This document shows, piece after piece, positions 7,835 through 16,227 of a DNA stretch of 64,000 nucleotides (position 1 is the first letter of the stretch; each line of letters starts with the position of its first letter). The notes beneath the pieces are model-generated. The model was not told where the DNA came from, made no database searches, and saw only the letters and a program-made list of their open reading frames with translations. The stretch comes from Clostridium massiliamazoniense (GTDB lineage Bacteria; Bacillota; Clostridia; Clostridiales; Clostridiaceae). Both the position numbers and the translations under genes were made by a program. The stretch is from contig NZ_LN879468.1 of NCBI RefSeq assembly GCF_001403635.1, forward strand, positions 620,001 to 684,000. The letters run 5' to 3'.

Positions 7835-9214
7835 TTACAACCTTTTAGATGCTTCGTATGCTAGTGGACTTCTTTCACATTCGTCATATTTTAATGTTAC
7901 TTGGTAACAAAGTTTACTGCCCTTCATCTTTTCTGAAGCATAACATAAGCCATTACTTCGTGAATCTAAAAAAGCTTGATCTATTTGTTCAGGATCACCA
8001 ATTAAAATTATTTTAGCTCCCTCTCCTGCTCTTGTTATTATAGCTTTAACTTGTTTTGGAGTTAAGTTTTGTGCTTCATCTATAATTACCCATGACCTGG
8101 CTATACTTCTTCCCCTTAAATATCCTACTGCTTCAGTAGTTATTATTTTTCTTTCAAATAATTCCTCTATTTTATCCCTAAGTTCTAATTCATTTTTATA
8201 TCTCTCATTTTCGTCAGAATCTATTAATATTTCAAGATTATCATAAATAGGCCTCATAAATGGAGCTATCTTCTCCTTTTCTGACCCTGGCAAATAACCT
8301 ATATCCTCATCCATTGTAACATTAGGTCTGCAAACTAATATCCTTCTATATTCACCTGTTTCTTCTTCTAATATTTTTTGAAGTCCAACAGCTAAAGAAA
8401 ATAAAGTTTTGGCAGTTCCTGCTGGTCCCTTTATTATTACAAGAGGAGAAATTTTAGCATTAGCACTTAAACACTCCAACATAAATTTTTGACCAACATT
8501 CCTTGGACTAATCCCCATAATATTACAACTATCCTTATATCGTAATGGTACTACCTTCTTCCCATTAAATCTTCCCAAGGCTGTTTGTTTTTCATTATCA
8601 TTACAATGAATTATTAAAAATTCATTTACCTCTAATTCTGGTGATTCATAAGAATTTTTCTTCTCATTAAAGACTTGTAATTCCTTAGCATCTAATTCTT
8701 TTTCTTTAAAAAACTTATCTAAAATATCCTTTGATGCATAAACATCAATTCTTCCACTATATTGCTCCTCAAACTTAGGAACTTCATCTTCGTAAAAATC
8801 TGAACTTTTTATATCAACAGTATCAGCCTTTATTCTTTCAAAGGTATCTTTCGTTATTAAATATACATCTTCTCCTGAATTTTGTAAGGCTTTGCAAACC
8901 TGAATTATTCTATTGTCAGCTTTTTCTATACTCCATGATTTAGGAATTTTTGTATCATAATGATTTGTCTCAACTCTTAAAGTTCCTCCATTACTTAATA
9001 CAACGCCCTCACTTAATTTACCATTTCCTCTTAAAGAATCTAGCATTCTTGCAGCTAACCTAGCATTAGCTCCTAATTCACCATTATTTTTCTTCATATT
9101 ATCTAATTCTTCTAATACAACCTCTGGTAATACTACATCATTATCCTTAAAGGAAAATATCGCCATAGGTGAATATAATAATACATTAGTATCTAGAACA
9201 TAAGTTTTTTTCAA
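7835..9214 (-). CDS. PIN domain - PhoH-like ATPase fusion
   Basis: Residues 1-130 form a PIN ribonuclease domain (YVLDTNVLLYSP with its acidic residues, then NDVVLPEVVLEELDNMK and ADNRIIQVCKAL). A PhoH ATPase domain follows: Walker A GPAGTAKTLFSL, Walker B SWVIIDEAQNLTP, and RAGEGAKIILIGDPEQID. This architecture matches Bacillus YlaK, a presumed RNA-processing ATPase-nuclease; its substrate is not firmly known. I place the start at TTG 9212-9214, since AAAGGGTGAT is well spaced for it; a GTG at 9221-9223 overlaps that ribosome binding site. It is a single-gene unit with its own terminator. Confidence 0.88.
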   Translation of the reverse strand: MKKTYVLDTNVLLYSPMAIFSFKDNDVVLPEVVLEELDNMKKNNGELGANARLAARMLDSLRGNGKLSEGVVLSNGGTLRVETNHYDTKIPKSWSIEKADNRIIQVCKALQNSGEDVYLITKDTFERIKADTVDIKSSDFYEDEVPKFEEQYSGRIDVYASKDILDKFFKEKELDAKELQVFNEKKNSYESPELEVNEFLIIHCNDNEKQTALGRFNGKKVVPLRYKDSCNIMGISPRNVGQKFMLECLSANAKISPLVIIKGPAGTAKTLFSLAVGLQKILEEETGEYRRILVCRPNVTMDEDIGYLPGSEKEKIAPFMRPIYDNLEILIDSDENERYKNELELRDKIEELFERKIITTEAVGYLRGRSIARSWVIIDEAQNLTPKQVKAIITRAGEGAKIILIGDPEQIDQAFLDSRSNGLCYASEKMKGSKLCYQVTLKYDECERSPLAYEASKRL

Positions 9215-9360
9215 ACCAATCACCCTTTCAGAAAAGCATCTTTATATAAACCCTCCCTATAACATTATATGCAAAAATTTGGAATTAATTTATTTTACCC
9301 TATTATTTTCATAAAAATTTGTTATAATAGTTTATAAAACATAGTTAATAGGAGTTTTAA

Positions 9361-10140
9361 ATGAATACTAATGAATTAAAATTAAAAATACACAATGAAA
9401 ATTACAAAAAATCTATATTATTTTTTGATGAAATTTCTTCAACCAGTGCATACTGTAAAGAGAACTATAAAATATTAAATGATAAATCTATAATAATAGC
9501 AAAAAAACAAACTTTAGGACGTGGTAAAAATAATAGAAAATGGCTTTCTCCACCTGGTGGCTTATACTTTTCTATTTTATTAAAAGATAATCTTCCATCT
9601 ATTAATTTATGCCAACTAATACCTCTAATTGTCTCTGTTGCTGTTTTTGAAGCATTAAAAAGTTTTAATGTATATTGTAAAATAAAATGGCCTAATGACC
9701 TATTGATAAATAATAAAAAAATTTGTGGGATTTTGGTTGAAAGTAAAATATCCTCTTTTGGCTTAAGTTATATAGTTATTGGTATTGGTTTAAATGTTAA
9801 CTCGTTATCCCCTGCTGACGAAAACTTAAATGAAATTTTTGCATCTTTAAAAGAAGTTTATAAAACTACTTTCTCTTTAGAAGATTTACTTGCATCTATT
9901 GTAAACAATTTAGATAATCTATTCCCTAAATTAAATTCTAATTTAGACTCTGTTTTAAATATATACAAATCAAACTGTTTATTTCTTAATGAAGAAGTTA
10001 CACTAGTAAATAATAATGAAAAAATTCAAGTTAAAATATTAGATATAGCTAAGGATGGTTCATTAAAAATATTACATAATAATAAAATTAGATTTATTAA
10101 TTCTGGTGAGTTTTCCATAGATAAAAAACACTTAAAATAA
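9361..10140 (+). CDS. birA: Biotin--[acetyl-CoA-carboxylase] ligase (no HTH domain)
   Basis: The 259-residue protein has the BirA catalytic core: FFDEISSTSAYCKEN, the biotinyl-AMP loop LGRGKNNRKWLSPPGGLYFS (GRGRxxRxW type), IKWPNDLLINNKKICGILVES, and GIGLNVN near residue 142. A small SH3-like C-terminal domain follows. It attaches biotin to carrier proteins in the cytosol. The N-terminal winged-helix DNA-binding domain of bifunctional BirA is absent, so it should not act as a biotin repressor. Start ATG 9361 follows TAGGAG. Confidence 0.92.
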   Translation: MNTNELKLKIHNENYKKSILFFDEISSTSAYCKENYKILNDKSIIIAKKQTLGRGKNNRKWLSPPGGLYFSILLKDNLPSINLCQLIPLIVSVAVFEALKSFNVYCKIKWPNDLLINNKKICGILVESKISSFGLSYIVIGIGLNVNSLSPADENLNEIFASLKEVYKTTFSLEDLLASIVNNLDNLFPKLNSNLDSVLNIYKSNCLFLNEEVTLVNNNEKIQVKILDIAKDGSLKILHNNKIRFINSGEFSIDKKHLK

Positions 10141-10165
10141 AAAGCCGATTAAAATCGGCTTTTTA
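10139..10165. terminator. Bidirectional terminator (birA / secreted protein)
   Basis: AAAAGCCGATT-AA-AATCGGCTTTTT, a perfect stem with A and T flanks between two convergent genes. Confidence 0.92.
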
Positions 10166-10828
10166 TTGTTCTTCTTGCTTATTTTCTTCTATTCTTTTAT
10201 GATCATCACAATCTTTTTTCTCTTCTTTCATCTTTATATGATCACAATCTTTTTTATGCTCATCACCTTTGTCATGATAGTCATGTTTTTTATGATGCTC
10301 CTCTTTCTTATGGCAATCCTCTTTTTTATTATCTTTAGTTTTCTTGTTTACTTTTAGTATTTTTGTATTTTCTAATGTAACCTTTTTATTGCTCAAGTCT
10401 TTTACTGTACCTTGTAATATTATTTCATCACCTTTTTTTATATCAACTAACTTCGAATTTTCTTCCTTTGATATTTTAAATTCACCTTTTTTAAGCATTC
10501 CATCTTTTGTTGATATTAAATAGCATTCATCATTTTTATCAACTTTGTGTACAATGATTTTCATACATACATTTTTATTTTTTACTTTGCTGCATCTTTC
10601 TTGATCCTTTGACATTTCCAATATTTCAGCTAAAGATATTTCTTTTACTTCTTCCTCTGAATTCATTGTTTTTTCTTCTAGCTTATTATTTTCTTTTTTC
10701 TCATCTTGAACCCAAATAGTTTTATATCCATTTGAGTTTACTTGATTAGTTTTTGCATAACAAATTGAACCCATTGGCATTAATGTTATTACTAATGTTG
10801 CACACATTATCTTTAGTTTATTACTCAT
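10163..10828 (-). CDS. Secreted OB-fold-like protein with His/Lys/Asp/Cys-rich tail
   Basis: The start is ATG 10826-10828, set by TAGGAGG. Residues 1-26 are a signal peptide ending near SICYA|KTNQ. Residues about 60-165 contain beta-rich sequence (CMKIIVHKVDKNDECYLIS, GDEIILQGTVKDLSNKKVTL) that resembles small secreted OB-fold domains. From about residue 170 the protein is low-complexity, rich in His, Lys, Asp, Glu and Cys (for example CHKKEEHHKKHDYHDKGDEH), a composition typical of metal-binding or polyanion-binding tails. No catalytic motif and no cell-wall anchor are seen. Function unknown; the metal-binding idea is inference from composition. Confidence 0.75.
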   Translation of the reverse strand: MSNKLKIMCATLVITLMPMGSICYAKTNQVNSNGYKTIWVQDEKKENNKLEEKTMNSEEEVKEISLAEILEMSKDQERCSKVKNKNVCMKIIVHKVDKNDECYLISTKDGMLKKGEFKISKEENSKLVDIKKGDEIILQGTVKDLSNKKVTLENTKILKVNKKTKDNKKEDCHKKEEHHKKHDYHDKGDEHKKDCDHIKMKEEKKDCDDHKRIEENKQEEQ

Positions 10829-10971
10829 TTTAATTCCTCCTATATTCGTAATACTAAAAATAATATTCCACAATAATTTAATATTTATTCATTGTACTTT
10901 TTTTATTTTACATAATTTTTATTTTATAATATTATATAGCTATAACACTTGTTTTATTTGGAGGACTATTA

Positions 10972-11589
10972 ATGAAATTATTATTTTTTGATACTGAAAC
11001 AACTAGTATAAAACCAGGTAGTATTTGTCAACTTAGTTATATAACAGTTGATACTGATTCTAAACCTCAAGTTACAACTGGTCATAATTTCTTTTTTACT
11101 GTTGAAGATATGGATCCAGCAGCTGAAAAAGTTCATGGTTTTTCTTTAGAAAAATTATATGATTTAAGTAATGGACAGTATTTTGAAGATTTGGTTGGAG
11201 AATTTTTAAATGATTTTATAGAAGCTGATTTTGTAATAGGACACAATGTTCAATTTGATATTAAATTTTTAAAACATGAACTATCTGCATTATATATGGA
11301 AGAAGAATATAATCCTAAAAATATTTTCTGTACAATGCAATATTATAGACCTATTTGTAAAATTCTAAGACCTAGTGGTGATTTCAAAAATCCTAAGTTA
11401 GAAGAAGTTATTAACTTTTTAAATATTACCCCTGAGGAAATTGCTGATACAGCAAATAAATTATTTATGGGTAGTGGAAACTATCATGATGCCCGTTTTG
11501 ATACTGCTGCCACTTATTTAACAGTAATTAATGGTATAAAAAAAGGGTTAATACCTAAAAACTATTTTACTAATTTATTGAACAAATAA
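10972..11589 (+). CDS. DnaQ-like 3'-5' exonuclease
   Basis: A 205-residue DEDDh exonuclease fold: LLFFDTETTSIKPGSICQLS (Exo I with D and E), FVIGHNVQFDIKFLKHEL (Exo II), and GSGNYHDARFDTAATYLTV (Exo III with the catalytic His and last Asp). All four acidic residues and the His are present. The size and lack of extra domains suggest a stand-alone proofreading-type or RNase T-like enzyme rather than a polymerase subunit. Start ATG 10972 has TTTGGAGGAC. It shares a bidirectional terminator with cls. Confidence 0.85.
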   Translation: MKLLFFDTETTSIKPGSICQLSYITVDTDSKPQVTTGHNFFFTVEDMDPAAEKVHGFSLEKLYDLSNGQYFEDLVGEFLNDFIEADFVIGHNVQFDIKFLKHELSALYMEEEYNPKNIFCTMQYYRPICKILRPSGDFKNPKLEEVINFLNITPEEIADTANKLFMGSGNYHDARFDTAATYLTVINGIKKGLIPKNYFTNLLNK

Positions 11590-11655
11590 CAAAAAAGCTA
11601 ATTTGTAAGTATAAATAATAAATTTAAAATTATTTATATCAAATTAGCTTTTTAT
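11590..11655. terminator. Bidirectional terminator (exonuclease / cls)
   Basis: AAAAAGCTAATTTG (to 11605) pairs with CAAATTAGCTTTTT (11640-11653). The intervening bases form a second stem, ATAAATAAT with ATTATTTAT. Confidence 0.85.
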
Positions 11656-11659
11656 TTTT

Positions 11660-13195
11660 TTACATGAGAGGTGCAAAAACTCTAAGTATTGCTCTTAAAA
11701 TTCTATTAGACCATTTAACATTTTTACAATCCTCTAAAGTAAATCTTTTACACTTTTCTAAATTCTTCAAAAAATCACTTTTTATTTCTTCTACTGATTT
11801 AGTATTATATAAAAATACTCCACATTCAAAATGTAAATAAAGACTTCTATAATCCATGTTTATAGATCCTACAGTTGCTATTTTATCATCAGACACAAAT
11901 GTTTTAGAATGTATAAAACCTGGAATATATTCATAAATTTTAACTCCACTTTCAATTAAATGACTATAATAAGCCCTTGTGACAATATGAGCATACCATT
12001 TATCCTCTATATGAGGAGTTACTATTCTTACATCAACTCCACTTTTTGCCGCTAATACAAGGGCCGTTACAAGTTCATTATCAATTATTAGATAAGGTGT
12101 GTTTATATAAACATAATCTATTGCCTTATTTATTATATTTAAATAAATGTTCTCACCTACAGTTTCCCCATCTAGTGGACTATCACCATAAGGTTGAACA
12201 TACCCATCACATATAAATTCTTTCTCTTTATGTATAGTAGGTTTAAACCTCTCGTAATTTTCCTTTGTATTTTTTTCAAAGTTCCAAGCTTGAAGAAACA
12301 TTACAGTTAAATTCCATACTGCTTCTCCCTCTATCATTATTGAAGCATCTTTCCAATGACCATACTTAACAATTTTATTAATATACTCATCAGCTAAATT
12401 TATACCTCCAGTAAAAGCTATATGACCATCTATTATTGTTATCTTTCTATGATCTCTATTATTCATTTTTAATGATAATAGTGGAACAAAAGGATTAAAC
12501 ACTTCACATTTTATACCCTTTTTCTCTAAAACTTCATTGTATTTATAAGGTAATGTTTGAAGACATCCCATGTCATCATAAATTACTCTTACTTCAACAC
12601 CTTCTTTAACCTTACTTTCTAGTACATTTAATATAGAATCCCACATATCCCCTTTTTCAATTATGAAATATTCCATAAATATATAATGCTTAGCTTTTTT
12701 TATTTCTTCCATTAAAACTTTAAAAAATTCTTCTCCTGGAGATAAATATTTTGTTGTAGTATTTTTATAAATAGGATATCCTGCATAATCCTTAATATAT
12801 TTTACTTGATTAAATACTAACTTATCTTGATTTTTTATCTCTTCTAAAATAGATTGATCCTGCTTCATCAAGGGCTCAAAATCTTCATATGCTGCTTGTA
12901 TTTTTTTTCTAAATTTCTTACTAGTCTTATTTCCACCAAATATTAAATAGAATAAGCCTCCAAAAACTGGTACTAAAAGAACAGGAATAGTCCATGCTAA
13001 TTTATAGGATGGATTATCATTCCTACTTACTATATACACTACTACCATTATACTTATTGCAATGAAAAGTGCGTATAAATAAATAAATGATTCACTTAAA
13101 TCCCATATAGCATAAAAAAGTATTGCTAATTGCAATAATATAAGTATTCCTACTATAGCCATCCTACTAAATAGAAATTTTAATATTTTTTTCAT
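11660..13195 (-). CDS. cls: Cardiolipin synthase (phospholipase D family)
   Basis: A 511-residue enzyme with two N-terminal membrane helices (about 10-58) and a PLDc_N segment (SYKLAWTIPVLLVPVFGGLFY). The two HKD motifs are NRDHRKITIIDGHIAFTGG near residue 245 and IHSKTFVSDDKIATVGSIN near residue 425; both are intact. It joins phosphatidylglycerol molecules into cardiolipin at the cell membrane. Length and layout are standard for Firmicutes Cls. Start ATG 13195 has AAAGGAG. It is a single gene between the folate operon and the exonuclease gene. Confidence 0.93.
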   Translation of the reverse strand: MKKILKFLFSRMAIVGILILLQLAILFYAIWDLSESFIYLYALFIAISIMVVVYIVSRNDNPSYKLAWTIPVLLVPVFGGLFYLIFGGNKTSKKFRKKIQAAYEDFEPLMKQDQSILEEIKNQDKLVFNQVKYIKDYAGYPIYKNTTTKYLSPGEEFFKVLMEEIKKAKHYIFMEYFIIEKGDMWDSILNVLESKVKEGVEVRVIYDDMGCLQTLPYKYNEVLEKKGIKCEVFNPFVPLLSLKMNNRDHRKITIIDGHIAFTGGINLADEYINKIVKYGHWKDASIMIEGEAVWNLTVMFLQAWNFEKNTKENYERFKPTIHKEKEFICDGYVQPYGDSPLDGETVGENIYLNIINKAIDYVYINTPYLIIDNELVTALVLAAKSGVDVRIVTPHIEDKWYAHIVTRAYYSHLIESGVKIYEYIPGFIHSKTFVSDDKIATVGSINMDYRSLYLHFECGVFLYNTKSVEEIKSDFLKNLEKCKRFTLEDCKNVKWSNRILRAILRVFAPLM

Positions 13196-13275
13196 TTTAT
13201 CTCCTTTATAACTTAGCTAATTTATTTTTTCTACTTAAATTTATGTATATTAAAACAATGGCTGAATTATAAATT

Positions 13276-14094
13276 TTATATTTCCTTTAAATTTTTTAAA
13301 AGTTCGAAAGTTCTCATTTTTCTTATTGGGTGTAATTTATTTGGTGCAATTTCATTTAAAGGAGCTAAAACAAATTCTCTTTCTTCCATCCTAGGATGAG
13401 GAAGTATTATTTCATCATCTTCTGAAATTAAGTCATCATAATAAATTACATCTAAATCTAAAGTTCTAGGACCCCATTTTATTAAACGCTCTCTTTTTAA
13501 TTCTTTTTCAATATCAAGTAAAAATACCATTAATTCCTTAGGTGCCATTAATGTTTTTACTTCACAAACACCATTTAAAAAATTATCCTGATTTTCATAT
13601 CCCCACGGTTCTGTTTCTATTATAGAGGATACTTTTAATACTTTATTATATTTAGACTTATCTATTAATTCTAATGCATCCTTTATATTTTTATGTTTGT
13701 CTCCTAAATTTGAACCAAAAGATAAATAAGCATAATGCCATCCTCTTTCAATTTCTATATAAACAGTATCTAAAGTTCTATGAATAGGTGCCCATGGTTT
13801 TTTTACTCTTACTTTAACAAAAGAAACCATAGGATATTCTAATAACGTAAATTCTGCTATTTTCTCTGCAACAGTTTCTATTAAATCATAATTATCTTCT
13901 TTCATTAATTTTTCTATTTTATGAGCAAGTTCCCCATAATGAACTGATTTTTTTAAATCTCCAGTTATAGCAGCTTCTCTAGTTGATAAACTCAATTCTA
14001 TATCTATAACAAACTTTTGTCCTAAAGCTTTTTCTTCTTCAAATACTCCGTGATTTGCAAAAACCTCAAAATCCTTTATTACTACTTTATCCAT
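13276..14094 (-). CDS. folK: FolB-FolK fusion: dihydroneopterin aldolase / HPPK
   Basis: Residues 1-118 are a dihydroneopterin aldolase (DKVVIKDFEVFANHGVFEEE, LIETVAEKIAEF). Residues about 120-272 are the pyrophosphokinase HPPK (YLSFGSNLGDKHKNI, ETEPWGYENQDNFLN, RWGPRTLDLD-type motif KWGPRTLDLDVIYYDD, LPHPRMEEREFVLAPL). The enzyme performs two consecutive steps of folate synthesis, cleaving dihydroneopterin and activating the pterin product. The fused protein feeds FolP, encoded 7 bases upstream in the same operon. Start ATG 14094; its AGGAGG overlaps the end of folP. Confidence 0.95.
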   Translation of the reverse strand: MDKVVIKDFEVFANHGVFEEEKALGQKFVIDIELSLSTREAAITGDLKKSVHYGELAHKIEKLMKEDNYDLIETVAEKIAEFTLLEYPMVSFVKVRVKKPWAPIHRTLDTVYIEIERGWHYAYLSFGSNLGDKHKNIKDALELIDKSKYNKVLKVSSIIETEPWGYENQDNFLNGVCEVKTLMAPKELMVFLLDIEKELKRERLIKWGPRTLDLDVIYYDDLISEDDEIILPHPRMEEREFVLAPLNEIAPNKLHPIRKMRTFELLKNLKEI

Positions 14095-14101
14095 TATTAA
14101 A

Positions 14102-14914
14102 TTATTTCCTCCTTACTATAGCATCTGTCATTTTAGCTACTCTTAAGTTTTCTTTTACATCATGTACTCTTATAAAATCACAACCCTTTAAAATACCAAT
14201 TGCAGTAGTTGCTACAGTTCCTTCAACTCTTTGATCCACAGGTAAATCTAAAGCTGTTCCTATCATAGACTTTCTTGAAGTTCCAAGTAACATAGGATAT
14301 CCTAAATCCATCAATTCCTCTAGTCTATCCATTGTTTCTAAGTTTTCTTTATAAGTCTTTACAAATCCTATGCCTGGATCTAACATTATATTTTCTTTTT
14401 TTACGCCTGCTGAAAGAGCTAATTCTATACTTTCTTTTAAGTCACTTTTTATTTCCTCTATAAGATCTTTAGAATACTCACTATTAAATCTATTATGCAT
14501 AAGGCAACAAGGAACATCATATTTTGCTGCTACTTCTTTCATATAAGGATCTTTCTTAAATCCCCATACATCATTTATTAAATCAGCTCCTGCTTCAATT
14601 GCAAGCTCTGCCACTTTTCCTTTATAAGTGTCTATAGAAATTGGTATATCAAAATTTTCTTTAATTAATTTTATAATAGGAACAACTCTTCTTGCTTCTT
14701 CCTCTTCTGAAACCGGTACATGATTAGGTCTAGTTGATTCTCCTCCGATATCTATAATATCAGCACCATCCTCAATTAATCTTTTAACCTGCTTTAAAGC
14801 TTCATCCTTTGAATTAAATTTTCCACCATCTGAAAAAGAATCTGGAGTTATATTTAAAATTCCCATTATATATGTTCTTTCTCCTAATTTAAACTCTTTA
14901 TTTCCTATTATCAT
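14102..14914 (-). CDS. folP: Dihydropteroate synthase
   Basis: TIM-barrel enzyme of 270 residues with the family signatures MGILNITPDSFSDGG near residue 17, DIIDIGGESTRPNH near residue 55, ISIDTYKGKVAE, LINDVWGF, LMHNR, LDPGIGF and LGTSRKSMIG. It condenses p-aminobenzoate with the activated pterin to make dihydropteroate, and is the target of sulfonamides. Its position between the HD-domain gene and folBK, with the pab genes upstream, puts both branches of the pathway in one transcript. Confidence 0.97.
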   Translation of the reverse strand: MIIGNKEFKLGERTYIMGILNITPDSFSDGGKFNSKDEALKQVKRLIEDGADIIDIGGESTRPNHVPVSEEEEARRVVPIIKLIKENFDIPISIDTYKGKVAELAIEAGADLINDVWGFKKDPYMKEVAAKYDVPCCLMHNRFNSEYSKDLIEEIKSDLKESIELALSAGVKKENIMLDPGIGFVKTYKENLETMDRLEELMDLGYPMLLGTSRKSMIGTALDLPVDQRVEGTVATTAIGILKGCDFIRVHDVKENLRVAKMTDAIVRRK

Positions 14915-14935
14915 ATTATCTCGTCCTTCCTTAAG

Positions 14936-15409
14936 TTAATACTTTATATAAAGATTCTTTTTTTCTTCATTCCAATAACATTCTTTTTTTGCTTTGCACT
15001 GTATACAATCTCTAGAAAGTTTATCAGCTGAATAAAATATGTTCTTTATTCCTGAAGAATGACTATCCCTGTGTGCCCCTATAGCATCTAATATAAAAAT
15101 TCTTTCTTCCTCATTGAAATCACAATCCTTTAATATATCTTTACTTATATCTACTGAAGCTTTATGATGATCTATACCTTCTTTATATTCTAAACATCTA
15201 CCTATATCATGTAATAAGCCTACTGCATATATAACTTCTTTATTGATTTTTATTTTTTGTTCTAACACCATTATATAAGCTAATCTACTCATTGTAAGGA
15301 AATGATTCAAATCATGTTTACAAAAAACTCTTCTTTTCTCAAATTCCTCTATTTCTAATAAGCATTTTTTAAAAATATTATTATTTAATATTTTGTTTAC
15401 TCTTCTCAT
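14936..15409 (-). CDS. HD-domain phosphohydrolase-like protein in the folate operon
   Basis: The 157-residue protein has an HD domain: H in CKHDLNHFLTMSR, then GLLHDIGRCLEY (the HD pair), HHKAS, and AIGAHRDSHSS, then SADKLSRDC. A short Cys cluster (CIQCKAKKEC) lies near the C-terminus, as in related clostridial HD proteins. Metal-dependent phosphohydrolase activity is likely because His and Asp ligands are present, but the substrate is unknown. It lies between pabC and folP, co-directional and 21 bases from folP. One possibility is removal of phosphate from a pterin intermediate; this is inference only. Confidence 0.75.
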   Translation of the reverse strand: MRRVNKILNNNIFKKCLLEIEEFEKRRVFCKHDLNHFLTMSRLAYIMVLEQKIKINKEVIYAVGLLHDIGRCLEYKEGIDHHKASVDISKDILKDCDFNEEERIFILDAIGAHRDSHSSGIKNIFYSADKLSRDCIQCKAKKECYWNEEKKNLYIKY

Positions 15410-15477
15410 ATTTAACTTGAAACTCCTTAATTTTCTTATTTTCGAGTATTCTTATTAATTTAATTCTATACCAATCA

Positions 15478-16227
15478 TTAAAATTCCTTTAAAAAATCTG
15501 AATACTTACTAATTATTTCACTTAAAAATATATTTTCATTAAATTTTTTCTCTTCAAATTTAGATACTTTAATTATTCCAACTAAAGAATTAGTAAGAAA
15601 AATACATTCACTTTCTTTAAAATCCTCTAAAGTAAATTTTCCTTCTTCAACTTCAAAGTTTTTTATTAGCCACTTTCTTATTGTTCCATCTAATAGCCCC
15701 AACTTTACAGCTGCTGTTTTTATTTTATTATTTTTAATAAAATAAACATTACTTATGGCTCCTTCTGTTATAAAGTTATTTTCATTTAAAAATAACACTT
15801 CATCAAATCCACTTTCTATAGCTTTATTTCTTTCTATTATATTTTCTATATAATTAATAGATTTCACATAAGGCATAATTGATGTGCTATTTCTCCTAAC
15901 ACTACTAAGCTTAAGTTTAAAACCTCTTTCGTAGCTATTCTTTGTATAAATAATATCTTTTGTAATAGCAACTATATTTTTATCTGTTAAGATAATTTTT
16001 AAAGAACAATTTTTTATTTTCTCCTTTTCAATAAAACTTTCAACTTCTTTTACACTGATAGTATTATTTATTTTAAGTAAAGAAGCACCTTCTTGCAATC
16101 TATTTATATGTTCTTCTAAGAACACAGCTTTATTCCTTATTAAGATTGTCTCAAATACACCTTTTCCAAAGCATAATCCATCATCTAATATAATATCATT
16201 TTTTATTTCCCAATTTACATAAATCAT
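15478..16227 (-). CDS. pabC: Aminodeoxychorismate lyase (class IV PLP enzyme)
   Basis: The 249-residue protein belongs to the class IV aminotransferase fold: DGLCFGKGVFETILI at the N-terminus, KSINYIENIIERNKA with the probable PLP lysine, FDEVLFLNENNFITEGAISN with the conserved Glu, and LGLLDGTIRKWLI. In a pabA-pabB operon this identifies aminodeoxychorismate lyase, which releases p-aminobenzoate and pyruvate. Its ATG overlaps the pabB stop by four bases, suggesting translational coupling. Confidence 0.9.
   Translation of the reverse strand: MIYVNWEIKNDIILDDGLCFGKGVFETILIRNKAVFLEEHINRLQEGASLLKINNTISVKEVESFIEKEKIKNCSLKIILTDKNIVAITKDIIYTKNSYERGFKLKLSSVRRNSTSIMPYVKSINYIENIIERNKAIESGFDEVLFLNENNFITEGAISNVYFIKNNKIKTAAVKLGLLDGTIRKWLIKNFEVEEGKFTLEDFKESECIFLTNSLVGIIKVSKFEEKKFNENIFLSEIISKYSDFLKEF

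Noticed and set aside
10166-10357. Hydrophobic open frame opposite the His/Lys-rich tail
   Set aside because: Reverse complement of Lys/Asp/His codons gives Phe/Leu/Ile/Met by composition; no start signal.
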